From contig JAIVAN010000005.1 of assembly GCA_020171895.1 (NCBI GenBank), positions 368,465 to 432,464 on the forward strand: DNA of 64,000 nucleotides, in the 5' to 3' direction. The notes beneath the pieces are model-generated. The model saw only the letters and a program-made list of their open reading frames with translations, had not been told where the DNA came from and searched no databases. The translations under genes were made by a program, and so were the position numbers. This DNA comes from Bacillus timonensis (lineage in GTDB: Bacteria > Bacillota > Bacilli > Bacillales > Bacillaceae_L). How positions within the stretch are numbered: position 1 is the stretch's first letter; every line of letters begins with the position of its first letter. This document shows, piece by piece, positions 54,334 to 62,389 of this stretch.

Positions 54334-54487
54334 TCGAACTAACGATGAGGATAAAGTAAGAGCAGCTAGCAAGATGGGCGCAAGAGAAGATATTTTACCT
54401 GCAAGTGTCTATGATGAGGGCTATGACTTAAGATGCGGTTATGCTCCGGGTGAAAAGCAGGAATCAGATGAAAACGGACATGCTTAA
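54323..54487 (+). CDS. Uncharacterized 54-residue protein, overlapping the preceding gene
   Basis: ATG 6 bases after GGAGG at 54312-54316, which lies inside the upstream gene. Reads MKFDRTNDEDKVRAASKMGA, LPASVYDEGYDLRCGYAPGE; charged, no membrane segment. The arrangement, each with a strong ribosome binding site and an 11-base overlap, supports two real coupled genes. Family not recognised. Confidence 0.65.
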   Translation: MKFDRTNDEDKVRAASKMGAREDILPASVYDEGYDLRCGYAPGEKQESDENGHA

Positions 54488-54497
54488 ATATTTTTGC

Positions 54498-54758
54498 TAT
54501 ACTGAAATACAATTCATCACACTAAACATGGGGTGTTAATCTGCGTTGCAGGAACCTCGCTTTCCGCAGGGCGCTTCTTGAGCCTCCTCGGCGTTTACGC
54601 CTGTGGGGTCTCAAGCCTAGCGCATCTCCTGCTGGAGTCTCGGTCCTTCCACTCCGATTAACACGCATGAATAACTTAAAAACCAACATTCAATAAATGC
54701 AAAAATCAAGTTCACATTTTCATCTTTCATGGTGCAAATCCTTATTTTCATGGAAGTC
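54498..54758 (+). repeat. Palindromic intergenic repeat, copy L (full)
   Basis: 261 bp, GCGTTTACGCCTG loop and GTGTTAATC/GATTAACAC arms, nearly identical to copy B over the core. It begins 11 bases after the stop of the 54-residue gene. Confidence 0.9.
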
Positions 54759-54896
54759 TACCCTGAAAATACGACACTGTATGTGGGGTGTTAACCTTCG
54801 TTGCAGGAACCTCGCTTTCTGCGGGACGATTCAACGTTCAATAGCACTTGCCATTCTCTTTAACCATCTCGCACAATTCTTAATTGCATGGAAGTC
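54759..54896 (+). repeat. Palindromic repeat, internally deleted copy M
   Basis: The 5' half runs to CTCGCTTTCTGCGGGAC, then unrelated sequence, then a tail remnant (GCACAATTCTTAATTGCATGGAAGTC). Most of the palindrome is missing. Confidence 0.75.
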
Positions 54897-54901
54897 CAAT
54901 T

Positions 54902-54934
54902 AAAAAAGGATGCATTTAACTTGCATCCTTTTTA
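54902..54934 (-). terminator. Terminator of the XRE regulator gene
   Basis: AAAAAGGATGCA pairs with TGCATCCTTTTT; the 5' arm on the minus strand includes the last codons of the gene. Confidence 0.85.
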
Positions 54935-55149
54935 CATGCCACTAGTTCCATAACGTCAGTTATTTCTACCTTTAATACTTCACAAATTTTAGCCAACTTA
55001 TCGAGCGGTAATCGCTTCGTCTTATTGTGGCACATTTCCCATATTAACGTATGTCTAACGTCAGCCAGTCTTGCAAGTTCACGTTTTGTCATTCTTCTTT
55101 TTTTTAGGATTGCATCTAGTTTAAGTTGAATGTGGGACTCAGTTGCCAT
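54916..55149 (-). CDS. XRE-family (Cro/CI-type) DNA-binding regulator
   Basis: 77 residues; AAAGGAGAG precedes the ATG. A single helix-turn-helix domain spans about 8-62 (LDAILKKRRMTKRELARLADV, LIWEMCHNKTKRLPLDKLAKI, LKVEITDVMEL) with a short tail. Small solitary regulators of this type control nearby genes or themselves. No toxin or phage gene lies adjacent. Confidence 0.85.
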   Translation of the reverse strand: MATESHIQLKLDAILKKRRMTKRELARLADVRHTLIWEMCHNKTKRLPLDKLAKICEVLKVEITDVMELVACKKDAS

Positions 55150-55481
55150 AATTCTCTCCTTTGGTAGAAATTATTATTTGAGAATATTTTACAAAAAAAT
55201 GACAAGGTAATCAATAAGAAAATTTTAACTTAGTCAAATTTTCAATAAATTTACGTTTAACTCTTTTTTGCAAGGTGAAATGGGTTCATTGTTAAACCGA
55301 TTTTAATATGAGTGGCATTAGAGTGGTAATTATGATGAATACTGTTATATCAGTATGATATTCCCATATATCTTTCCAAATTCGTTTATGAAATCTGATC
55401 ATATATACTCGTAATATGTATGAGTGCTTCTCTTATGTCAATGATTATAGTGAGCGGAAAATCTTCGAAAAAAAATACAGA
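55150..55481. other. Gap between the XRE gene and the 140-residue gene
   Basis: AT-rich, no gene found. The only structure is a small inverted repeat, ATACTG and CAGTAT around 6 bases at 55339-55356, of unknown meaning. Confidence 0.45.
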
Positions 55482-55514
55482 AAAAGATGAAGGGTTTTAA
55501 ACCCTCCATCTTAA
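55482..55514 (-). terminator. Terminator overlapping the stop of the 140-residue gene
   Basis: On the minus strand AAGATGGAGGGTTT pairs with AAACCCTTCATCTT, followed by TTTCTG and an AT-rich run. The stop codon lies in the hairpin. Confidence 0.85.
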
Positions 55515-55919
55515 AGCAATGGTTAAATGGCAGCACTCTGTAGAGCCAACAGTTGATGAGAGCTTTAAATTGATTCCATCAGGAGTATATGATGTATCAA
55601 CATTAGCTGTTACTCCGGTGGATTGAATCAACTTTTCGACTTCATCTAAATGAGATTGTTGTGCTGCAGACATAACCTTTTTTGCGAAGGATTTAGAATG
55701 AGCAATTTTATTTAATACAAGGCTCGCTTCTTTCATTAATTTTTGCATAGCAGTCGCTGACTGATTAAAAAGTGTAGGATCTAAATCAGGGTATTGTCGT
55801 TGCTGTATCGGAAAACCGTAATGGTTCATTTGGTACGTACATGGTGGAAGGTGAGAAAATGTCCGATAATGATAATCATAAACTGGACGTGGAGCATGAA
55901 GATATTTTGGATAATACAC
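55497..55919 (-). CDS. Uncharacterized 140-residue protein, Tyr/Pro/His-rich N-terminus
   Basis: GTG start 8 bases after AGGAGG. The first 45 residues are rich in Tyr, Pro and His (MYYPKYLHAPRPVYDYHYRT), like several spore coat proteins. The rest is helical then beta (SAAQQSHLDEVEKLIQSTG, CCHLTIALRW with a Cys pair). No signal peptide. A link with the spore is inference; family not recognised. Confidence 0.65.
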   Translation of the reverse strand: MYYPKYLHAPRPVYDYHYRTFSHLPPCTYQMNHYGFPIQQRQYPDLDPTLFNQSATAMQKLMKEASLVLNKIAHSKSFAKKVMSAAQQSHLDEVEKLIQSTGVTANVDTSYTPDGINLKLSSTVGSTECCHLTIALRWRV

Positions 55920-56084
55920 GTAAAGGCCTCCTAATCGGCTTTAGTTTTTACAATATATGAACATATCGAATTTTCAGTGCATATTCATCATTAAGAAATA
56001 CACGAATATCCCTGTTCCTTTGTAATTAAGAAGGGCATAGACTATTATAGGCAATTGATATAATAGGAGGGAGAACAGAACAAT

Positions 56085-56420
56085 ATGAATTGGTTAGGGA
56101 ACATACTAACAAAAAAGAAGCCAATGTACGGCATTGCAACATGGACTGAAGGCGGAAAAACAACAAAGTGTGGAATGCCTTGGTCATATAATAATCAAAT
56201 GACAGTCGCAGTAGGTGCGAAAAGTAAATTTAAATGTGGTCAAGTATTGCTGGTGAAAAATCTCTCAATTGAAAAACCAAAAGAATTGCTCGTTATGGTT
56301 GTAGATGAAGTAAAGGAATTCGCACCTACAAAAATTAACTTGCATAAAGAGGCATTTGAAGCGTTAGGATCACCAGCAAGTGTTGGTATCATTGAAGTTG
56401 AAATCACTCCTATCTCATAA
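56085..56420 (+). CDS. Small RlpA/expansin-like double-psi beta-barrel protein
   Basis: 111 residues; AGGAGGGAG lies upstream. YGIATWTEGGKTTKCGMPW, MTVAVGAKSKFKCGQVLLVKN, and VVDEVKEFAPTKINLHKEAFEALG follow the layout of double-psi barrels, with the Asp of VVDEV in the usual place. No signal peptide, so it is either intracellular or spore-associated. Function unknown. Confidence 0.7.
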   Translation: MNWLGNILTKKKPMYGIATWTEGGKTTKCGMPWSYNNQMTVAVGAKSKFKCGQVLLVKNLSIEKPKELLVMVVDEVKEFAPTKINLHKEAFEALGSPASVGIIEVEITPIS

Positions 56421-56431
56421 CCTTCATCACA

Positions 56432-56471
56432 AAAGAAGCTATCTCTAATTAAAAGAGATAGCTTCTTTTCC
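56432..56471. terminator. Bidirectional terminator between the barrel gene and the SDR gene
   Basis: AAAGAAGCTATCTCT pairs with AGAGATAGCTTCTTT around a 6- to 7-base loop, with T's after it. Confidence 0.9.
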
Positions 56472-56474
56472 CTA

Positions 56475-57317
56475 TTATTGTAATTTCTTCATAACTAACT
56501 TTTCCCACAATGACCAAGGAGTTTTGTTTTTAATGAGTAAGCTAAGCTTTACCCCTTTGCCAATCGGAAATCGCAATTTCTTCGTATTTTGTTCTAGTGC
56601 TATTTTACAAATGAGTTTAGCAACATCCTCAGGGTCTCCCATCTGGCTTTTTCCAGATTCAATTTGTTTTTCAATTACCTGCATGTACGAGTAGTATGGA
56701 GACTTAGTATCCAAAGATTTCTCAGCTACTTTTTTGCCAGTTGTCCAAATGCTTGTGCTGTATGAGCCTGGTTGAATTAAAGCAACATCAATTCCAAATG
56801 GTTTCACTTCTAGCCTAAGGCTCTCACTAAAACCTTCAAGCGCATATTTTGATGATACATATGGAGAAAGGCCAGGAAATCCAATTAGTCCACTGATACT
56901 ACTCACATTAATGATCTTGCCTGACTTTTGTTTGCGCATAAAAGGTAATACAAATTGTGTTACTTCAATTACTCCAAAAAAATTCGTATCAAATTGCTGT
57001 TTGAACTCCTCAATGGTCACCTCTTCAGCAAATCCACCAGCTGCAAACCCCGCGTTATTAACGAGAATATCAATTCTACCAATGGCATTGAATACAGCCT
57101 TCATTCGAGCTATCGATGTAGAATTTGTTACATCTAACTTTTCAATCCGAATTTTATCTTCAAGTTTAAGCTCTTTTATTTTCTCTTTTAGTGTGTCTGC
57201 TTTTGCTAAATTCCTCATCGTTGCTACGACAAAAACATCTTGCTTTGCTAGTTCTAACGCAGTTAGTAGCCCAAATCCACTTGAAGCTCCTGTAATTAAT
57301 GCAACCTTTAAAGCCAT
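56475..57317 (-). CDS. Short-chain dehydrogenase/reductase (SDR)
   Basis: 280 residues from ATG, 6 bases after GGGGGAGG; an upstream in-frame start lacks a site. NAD(P)-binding ITGASSGFG, NNAGF, and the catalytic Ser (SSISG) and YVSSK are present. C-terminal part longer than the minimal SDR, as in classical oxidoreductases acting on lipophilic or steroid-like carbonyls. Substrate unknown. Convergent with the barrel gene. Confidence 0.9.
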   Translation of the reverse strand: MALKVALITGASSGFGLLTALELAKQDVFVVATMRNLAKADTLKEKIKELKLEDKIRIEKLDVTNSTSIARMKAVFNAIGRIDILVNNAGFAAGGFAEEVTIEEFKQQFDTNFFGVIEVTQFVLPFMRKQKSGKIINVSSISGLIGFPGLSPYVSSKYALEGFSESLRLEVKPFGIDVALIQPGSYSTSIWTTGKKVAEKSLDTKSPYYSYMQVIEKQIESGKSQMGDPEDVAKLICKIALEQNTKKLRFPIGKGVKLSLLIKNKTPWSLWEKLVMKKLQ

Positions 57318-57485
57318 TGTCTGCCTCCCCCTCATTCCTTCTTCTACCATTGTATTTCTTTTGGTTATCGTTTACTAACGTTTTCTTAAGAAATTGTTAA
57401 GGATATTCAATCTAAAATGTTAAGGTTTTTAAATTACAATATATGTAAAATACTACTACATTTATATTAGAAGGAAGGGTTGAAA

Positions 57486-58106
57486 ATGGCTTACGATGTT
57501 AGTTTGATAGTTGGAGAAATCGGATATATTGGACTATTTTTATGGTTGTGGATTGGAATATTTGGGATTCCAATTCCTAACGAGCTTTTTGTACCTTACG
57601 TTGGGTTTGCAGCATCGAAGGAAGTGCTTCATCCAATTAGCTTATTTGTAACAACTTACCTTGGATTAATAGCAGGTGTAACTACTAGTTACTTACTAGG
57701 GAAGGTCGTAGAAAAGCCTATTAGAAAAAGAATTGTAAAAAGAAAGCATTTAAATCGAATTCTAACTCGCTCTAGTTCTTTCATTAATAGATATAAGGAG
57801 TATTCTTTAATTGTTAGTTACTTTATTCCGGGATTGCGGTTAATGGTTCCTTTTTTACTAGGAGCAACCGAACTTTCTTTTAAGAAATTAATGGTTATTT
57901 CCTATCCGACTGTATTCGTTTGGACTTTGTCCTACTTTATTATCGGTCTGTTTGCACCGCAATATATTTATCTATATATAGAAAATGAAAAAATTATCTA
58001 TACCCTTATTTCAATTGGATTTCTATCTGCTGTACTTCTTCCTTCAATTATGAGAGTTCGAGTTGAAAGGAAACAGTTTGCACAGTGTAAGAATGACATA
58101 GCTTAG
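57486..58106 (+). CDS. DedA-family membrane protein
   Basis: 206 residues from ATG; GGAAGGG lies before it. DedA/SNARE-associated family: FGIPIPNELFVPYVGF near the N-terminus, IVSYFIPGLRLMVPFLLG with the conserved Arg, and four to five membrane segments. DedA proteins are thought to flip or distribute lipids such as undecaprenyl phosphate. Diverges from the SDR gene. Confidence 0.88.
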   Translation: MAYDVSLIVGEIGYIGLFLWLWIGIFGIPIPNELFVPYVGFAASKEVLHPISLFVTTYLGLIAGVTTSYLLGKVVEKPIRKRIVKRKHLNRILTRSSSFINRYKEYSLIVSYFIPGLRLMVPFLLGATELSFKKLMVISYPTVFVWTLSYFIIGLFAPQYIYLYIENEKIIYTLISIGFLSAVLLPSIMRVRVERKQFAQCKNDIA

Positions 58107-58193
58107 AATAAAAAATGTAGTTTAAATCATGAAATACTCACATAGACATGATAGAGGAATGAAAATCTCTATTTAGAAGGTGGGTATTTTTTT

Positions 58194-58892
58194 ATGTATG
58201 TCCATTATCCATATTACCGTTATCAGTACAATCAAAGGGGTCAATTAAATCAACATCGGAATAGCTCATTTCTTATCGTGGTTGAAGGCAACGGTACAGT
58301 TAAGGTCAAGCCGGATATAGTTACAATTCGCGTTGGTGTCATGACAAGAGACGAAGATGCCAAAAATGCTCAAAATCAAAATCAGTTAAAAACGAACGCA
58401 TTAATAAATGCTTTAATAAAAAATGGAATTGAAAAGGAAAATATTGAAACAGTTACATATCAAGTTGCACCTTATTTTCAATATCCTCCTAATGCAGAAA
58501 AAATCCTAAAGGGCTATGAGGTAACACATCTTCTAGCTGTTACAATCAAGGATGTAGAAAAGGCAGGACTTGTTTATGATGTGGCTTTTAACAATGGAGG
58601 GAACCTTGCTGATAATCCAACATTCTCAGTACAGAATGAACAGATGTATCAAATTGAAGCACTACGTTTAGCAGTCTTAAATGCTGGAGAAAAGGCCAAC
58701 GTTATTGGTGAAACAATTGGTGTAACCATTAGTCCTACACCAAAAAAAGTAAAAGAAGTCAGCACAACGTTTAGACCGATTCATCAACCGATGTATGAGT
58801 TAGCGGTAAAAACTGTTTCTTCAACACCTATACAGGCAAGAGATGTAGAATTCCAGGCAACGGTAGAAGTAGAATATTTGTCTAAAGCGTAA
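58194..58892 (+). CDS. SIMPL-domain (DUF541) protein
   Basis: 232 residues. The N-terminal 28 residues are Tyr/Gln/His-rich and not a signal peptide (MYVHYPYYRYQYNQRGQLNQ). SIMPL domain from about 30: VVEGNGTVKVKPDIVTIRVGV, YQVAPYFQYPPN, GYEVTHLLAVTIKDVEKAG and the C-terminal VEFQATVEVEYL. Homologues (YlbO or bp26-like) are cell-envelope proteins; the absence of a signal suggests a spore or cytosolic location. AGAAGGTGGG precedes the ATG. Confidence 0.85.
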   Translation: MYVHYPYYRYQYNQRGQLNQHRNSSFLIVVEGNGTVKVKPDIVTIRVGVMTRDEDAKNAQNQNQLKTNALINALIKNGIEKENIETVTYQVAPYFQYPPNAEKILKGYEVTHLLAVTIKDVEKAGLVYDVAFNNGGNLADNPTFSVQNEQMYQIEALRLAVLNAGEKANVIGETIGVTISPTPKKVKEVSTTFRPIHQPMYELAVKTVSSTPIQARDVEFQATVEVEYLSKA

Positions 58893-58959
58893 AAGAACTG
58901 TTAATGATAGAGAGGAGTGTAAATCTTTCTTTTGGAGCAGAAGGGAAGGGGTTTTAAAG

Positions 58960-60030
58960 TTGAAGCACGTCTATGTTCTTTTAATTTTGTTATTTGCATC
59001 TGCTTGTTCTAATCAACCTGATATAAATAATTTTAGTCAAAATGAGCAGGAGGCAAAAGAAACGCTAGCTGTTCAATCAAAAGTTCTAGTAGAAAACCTT
59101 AATGTTCCTTGGGATATTGAAAAGTCTAAAAACTTTTTTTACCTAACACAACGTGATGGAAGCATTGTTGAATATGACTTAAATACAAAACGTGTACAAG
59201 TTCAATCTTTACTTCTTAATAAACCAATTAATCAACAAGGTGAAGGTGGGTTATTAGGTTTTGTTCTTGCTTCAGATTTCCTAAAATCAAATCAAGCATT
59301 CCTTTACCATACCTACAAAGAAAGAAACAACATAGTCAACCGTGTCATACTTGTTGAAAAAAGAGGTAACCAGTGGGTTGAAATAAATAGTTTGTTAGAA
59401 GGGATTCCTGGAGGAGTAATTCATAATGGAGGTAGAATGAAGGTTGGGCCAGATGGCTATTTATATGTTACTGCAGGTGATGCAGGAGAGCCAGGGAATG
59501 CACAAAAGTTAGAGAGTTTAGCAGGAAAGATTTTAAGAATGAACGTGGATGGAAGTATTCCGAAGGAAAACCCATTTCCAAATTCATATGTTTATTCGTA
59601 TGGTCATCGTAATCCTCAAGGCCTTGCTTGGACCGAGGATCAAATACTATACAGTACAGAACATGGTCAAATTGGTCATGATGAAATAAATCTCATTAAG
59701 CCAGGTGCTAATTATGGTTGGCCGGTCATCCAAGGTAGTGAAAAGAGAAAGAATATGGAAACGCCCATCTTCCACACAGGTGATGAAACTTGGGCTCCAT
59801 CCGGAATAAGCTATGATAAAGGCAGGCTTTATATTGCAACGTTGAGAGATGAAAAAATAAGAAGCTTTGACCTAGAAGACTTAAGTGTAGAAATCGTGTA
59901 TGAACAAGGTGGACGAATGAGAGACGTAATGGTCCATGACGGTGAAATCTATGCAATTACCAATAACCGTGATGGGAGAGGTGTTCCTAGAAAAGGTGAC
60001 GATAAGTTCATCCTCCTTTACAATGATTAA
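58960..60030 (+). CDS. PQQ-type glucose/sorbosone dehydrogenase-like lipoprotein
   Basis: 356 residues from TTG, after AAGGGG. Lipoprotein signal with lipobox FASAC (Cys at about 16). Six-bladed propeller of the GSDH family: NLNVPWDIEK-like start, GEGGLLGFVLASDF, GGRMKVGPDGYLYVTAGD, SYGHRNPQGLAW, EHGQIGHDEINLIKPGANYGWP. It oxidises sugars using PQQ in known members; whether this cell makes PQQ is not shown here. Single gene with a terminator. Confidence 0.88.
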   Translation: MKHVYVLLILLFASACSNQPDINNFSQNEQEAKETLAVQSKVLVENLNVPWDIEKSKNFFYLTQRDGSIVEYDLNTKRVQVQSLLLNKPINQQGEGGLLGFVLASDFLKSNQAFLYHTYKERNNIVNRVILVEKRGNQWVEINSLLEGIPGGVIHNGGRMKVGPDGYLYVTAGDAGEPGNAQKLESLAGKILRMNVDGSIPKENPFPNSYVYSYGHRNPQGLAWTEDQILYSTEHGQIGHDEINLIKPGANYGWPVIQGSEKRKNMETPIFHTGDETWAPSGISYDKGRLYIATLRDEKIRSFDLEDLSVEIVYEQGGRMRDVMVHDGEIYAITNNRDGRGVPRKGDDKFILLYND

Positions 60031-60056
60031 AAGGCATCCATGGGATGCCTTTTTCA
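60026..60056 (+). terminator. Terminator of the sugar dehydrogenase gene
   Basis: AAAAGGCATCC pairs with GGATGCCTTTT around a very short loop, followed by TTC. Confidence 0.83.
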
Positions 60057-60080
60057 ATTGCTGTTGATAATTATTATAGC

Positions 60081-60339
60081 TACCCTGAAAATACGTTTCG
60101 TTACACTCAACATGGGGTGTTAACCTTCGTTGCAGGAGCCTCGCTTTCCGCAGGGCGCTTCTTGAGCCTCCTCGGCGTTTACGCCTGTGGGGTCTCAAGC
60201 GTAGCGCATCTCGTGCTGGAGTCTCGGTCCTTCCACTCCGATTAACACGCATGAAAAACTTAAAAGCCAACATTCAATAAACATAAAAATCAAGTTCACA
60301 TTTTTATACTTGATGGTGCATGTTATTAGTGTGAGAGTC
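60081..60339 (+). repeat. Palindromic intergenic repeat, copy N (full)
   Basis: GCGTTTACGCCTG subfamily; core arms GTGTTAACC and GATTAACAC differ, so one arm pair is no longer complementary. Its tail reaches the last codons of the histidine kinase gene that ends at 60326. Confidence 0.87.
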
Positions 60340-61657
60340 TGCCCTCTTGAAAATAAATATAAAACGCTACTCCACCATTTTCATTCTTAGCAATACAATG
60401 TGATTTGTGCATTTCTAGTATTTGCTTTACAATCGATAATCCTAGTCCAAAGTTTCCTTTCATTCCTTTTGAAAAGGGAGAAAAGATAAATGTAATCTCT
60501 TCGTCTGTAAGAGCCCTACCATCATTCCAAATCTTTAAGTATTTACGTTCTTGATTTAGCTCTATTTCAATTGTCGTATGTGCGTATCGTAGTGCATTAT
60601 CTAGGATATTTTCTACTACTACTTTCCATTGTTCACTATCACCAAGTATGGTTATTTCATCTAAAGTAAGTTTTAGGTCTATGTGTTCTTTTTTATACTG
60701 TAAATAACCTGCAATAGAACGAACTAAATCGTTCAATTTTATTTTGGAATATTGAGGCTTTTGCTTTGATAAATAATCTAACTTTGTAATATAAAGGAGG
60801 TCTTTTATTTTTCTCTCAAGCCTCTGTGCTTCCTCATCAATTGTAAGAAGAGATTCTTCAAGTGTACCTTTTGGATATACTTTATCCCTTATAGCATCGA
60901 TGTAGCTTCTTATAACCATTACAGGTGTTTTTAGTTCATGTGATACATGTTGGAGCATCGTTTGTTGTGTTGAATCTTGATTCATTAATTGAACCCGCAT
61001 TTGTTCAATCGATTGTGCAAGAGCACCAATCTCATCCTTGCGTTCTACGTTGATCGGACTATTCCATTGCCTGTTAGCGATTAACGCTACTTGCTGTTTC
61101 ATTTGAATAATAGGCTTCGATAATCTTCTAGCAAATAAAATAGACAATAGGATGGCACCTATAAATATGATAAAAAGTAAAAATATAATTCTTTTGTAAA
61201 GAGTGCGAACTAACTCCTGGCGATAGGAATCAAGCATGAAGGAAACTTGATAGACTGTTTGATGATTAAACTGTCGTTTATGAATAACATAAAACATTTT
61301 TTCACCTTCAATGGTGGCTTGATATCTTTTCACATCCGGTTTCTGTTGTATGGCTTGTTGGTGCATGGCTTCGACAAAGGGTCTTGGATATTGTTTTTTC
61401 ATACTTTTCCCATTTTCATCTATAAAAAGGTGATTGACTGAACGAGCATCCTGTTGTTGTTGAAATTTCTCAATCGCCGTAATATTCTGTTCATCTTTAA
61501 AAAGCTTCTGAGAAGACTCAATTGTTTCATAGATCTCGTTTGCAAAAAAGGTACGTAACGTAACGGGAATTAATAGTAAAAGGGCAAGACCGAATAAGAA
61601 GACAATTGTAATTAGAATTGTAGCAATTTGCGTGACTAAGGGCCAATTTCTCATCAT
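60326..61657 (-). CDS. Sensor histidine kinase
   Basis: 443 residues. Membrane segments at about 13-35 and 153-175 enclose an extracytoplasmic sensor; a HAMP domain follows (SKPIIQMKQQVALI), then HisKA with the phospho-His in QHVSHELKTPVMVI and HATPase with DNALRY, WNDGRAL, and NFGLGLSIVKQ. The ATG overlaps the stop of the response regulator by 4 bases (ATGA). The last five codons lie in repeat-derived sequence. Confidence 0.92.
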   Translation of the reverse strand: MMRNWPLVTQIATILITIVFLFGLALLLLIPVTLRTFFANEIYETIESSQKLFKDEQNITAIEKFQQQQDARSVNHLFIDENGKSMKKQYPRPFVEAMHQQAIQQKPDVKRYQATIEGEKMFYVIHKRQFNHQTVYQVSFMLDSYRQELVRTLYKRIIFLLFIIFIGAILLSILFARRLSKPIIQMKQQVALIANRQWNSPINVERKDEIGALAQSIEQMRVQLMNQDSTQQTMLQHVSHELKTPVMVIRSYIDAIRDKVYPKGTLEESLLTIDEEAQRLERKIKDLLYITKLDYLSKQKPQYSKIKLNDLVRSIAGYLQYKKEHIDLKLTLDEITILGDSEQWKVVVENILDNALRYAHTTIEIELNQERKYLKIWNDGRALTDEEITFIFSPFSKGMKGNFGLGLSIVKQILEMHKSHCIAKNENGGVAFYIYFQEGRLSH

Positions 61658-62322
61658 TTTAAAGCCCTATATCCATATCCATAGATTGTCTCTATTCGTA
61701 ATTGAGGCAGTTTTTTTCGTACTCTTCTAACTAAGTCATCTATCACTCTGTCTGAGCCAAAATAGTTTTCATCCCACAACTTCATCAAGATTTGCTCTCT
61801 AGAAAATGCTTGACCTATATTCTTTGAAAATAGTACAACTAAATCAAACTCTTTAGAGGTCAAAGTGATTTCTTGATCCTGTAAAAAAACCATGCGTTTT
61901 TCAACATCTATTAAATAGAGACCATATTGTTCTGCTGATTCTACTTTTTCAAATTTCCCATACGTTCGTTCAAGTAATTTCTTTGTTCGAATAACCAATT
62001 CCTTCGGTAAAAAGGGTTTAGATAAGTAGTCGTCACTTCCCATCTCTAATCCAATGACACGATCTAGCTCGGCATCTCTTGCAGAGATAAAAATGACAGG
62101 GACATCTGGCTGTTCTGCTTTAATCTCTTTAATTAGTTGATATCCATCAATATCTGGAAGCATAATATCAAGAATCCATAAATGAGGTCGACTATTAATT
62201 TTTGCTTGAGCTGATTGTCCATTTTTAAATGTTTCAACCTGCCAACCAGCGTTTTTCAGGTATGTGGTTAATATTTGATTTAAGTTTTCTTCATCTTCTA
62301 CAAGATAAATAGTATATGACAT
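61654..62322 (-). CDS. Response regulator, OmpR/PhoB family
   Basis: 222 residues from ATG; GGAGGAGG lies 9 bases upstream. Receiver domain with D52 in LWILDIMLP, Ser/Thr in FISARD and Lys in DYLSKPF; winged-helix domain with LTSKEFDLVVLF, VIDDLVRRVRKKL and IYGYGYRAL. Operon with the kinase. A terminator hairpin between the coiled-coil gene and this one lies immediately upstream. Confidence 0.93.
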   Translation of the reverse strand: MSYTIYLVEDEENLNQILTTYLKNAGWQVETFKNGQSAQAKINSRPHLWILDIMLPDIDGYQLIKEIKAEQPDVPVIFISARDAELDRVIGLEMGSDDYLSKPFLPKELVIRTKKLLERTYGKFEKVESAEQYGLYLIDVEKRMVFLQDQEITLTSKEFDLVVLFSKNIGQAFSREQILMKLWDENYFGSDRVIDDLVRRVRKKLPQLRIETIYGYGYRALK

Positions 62323-62341
62323 AGACCGTTCCTCCTCCAGC

Positions 62342-62376
62342 AAAAAAGAAGGAGCGGGATCTTCCTTCGCTCCTCT
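62342..62376 (-). terminator. Terminator between the coiled-coil gene and the response regulator
   Basis: On the minus strand AGGAGCG pairs with CGCTCCT, followed by TCTTTTTT. The right place to limit, but perhaps not abolish, read-through from the coiled-coil gene. Confidence 0.75.
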
Positions 62377-62389
62377 AGTGATACTATTA

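Noticed and set aside
59881..60273. 130-codon minus-strand frame over repeat copy N and the end of the sugar dehydrogenase gene
   Set aside because: Antisense to a real gene and to repeat DNA, with no ribosome binding site.
2676..60339. Insertion sequence or MITE of a known family
   Set aside because: No transposase, no constant target-site duplication and no terminal inverted repeats at the unit edges; the inverted GTGTTAAC ends lie inside the unit.
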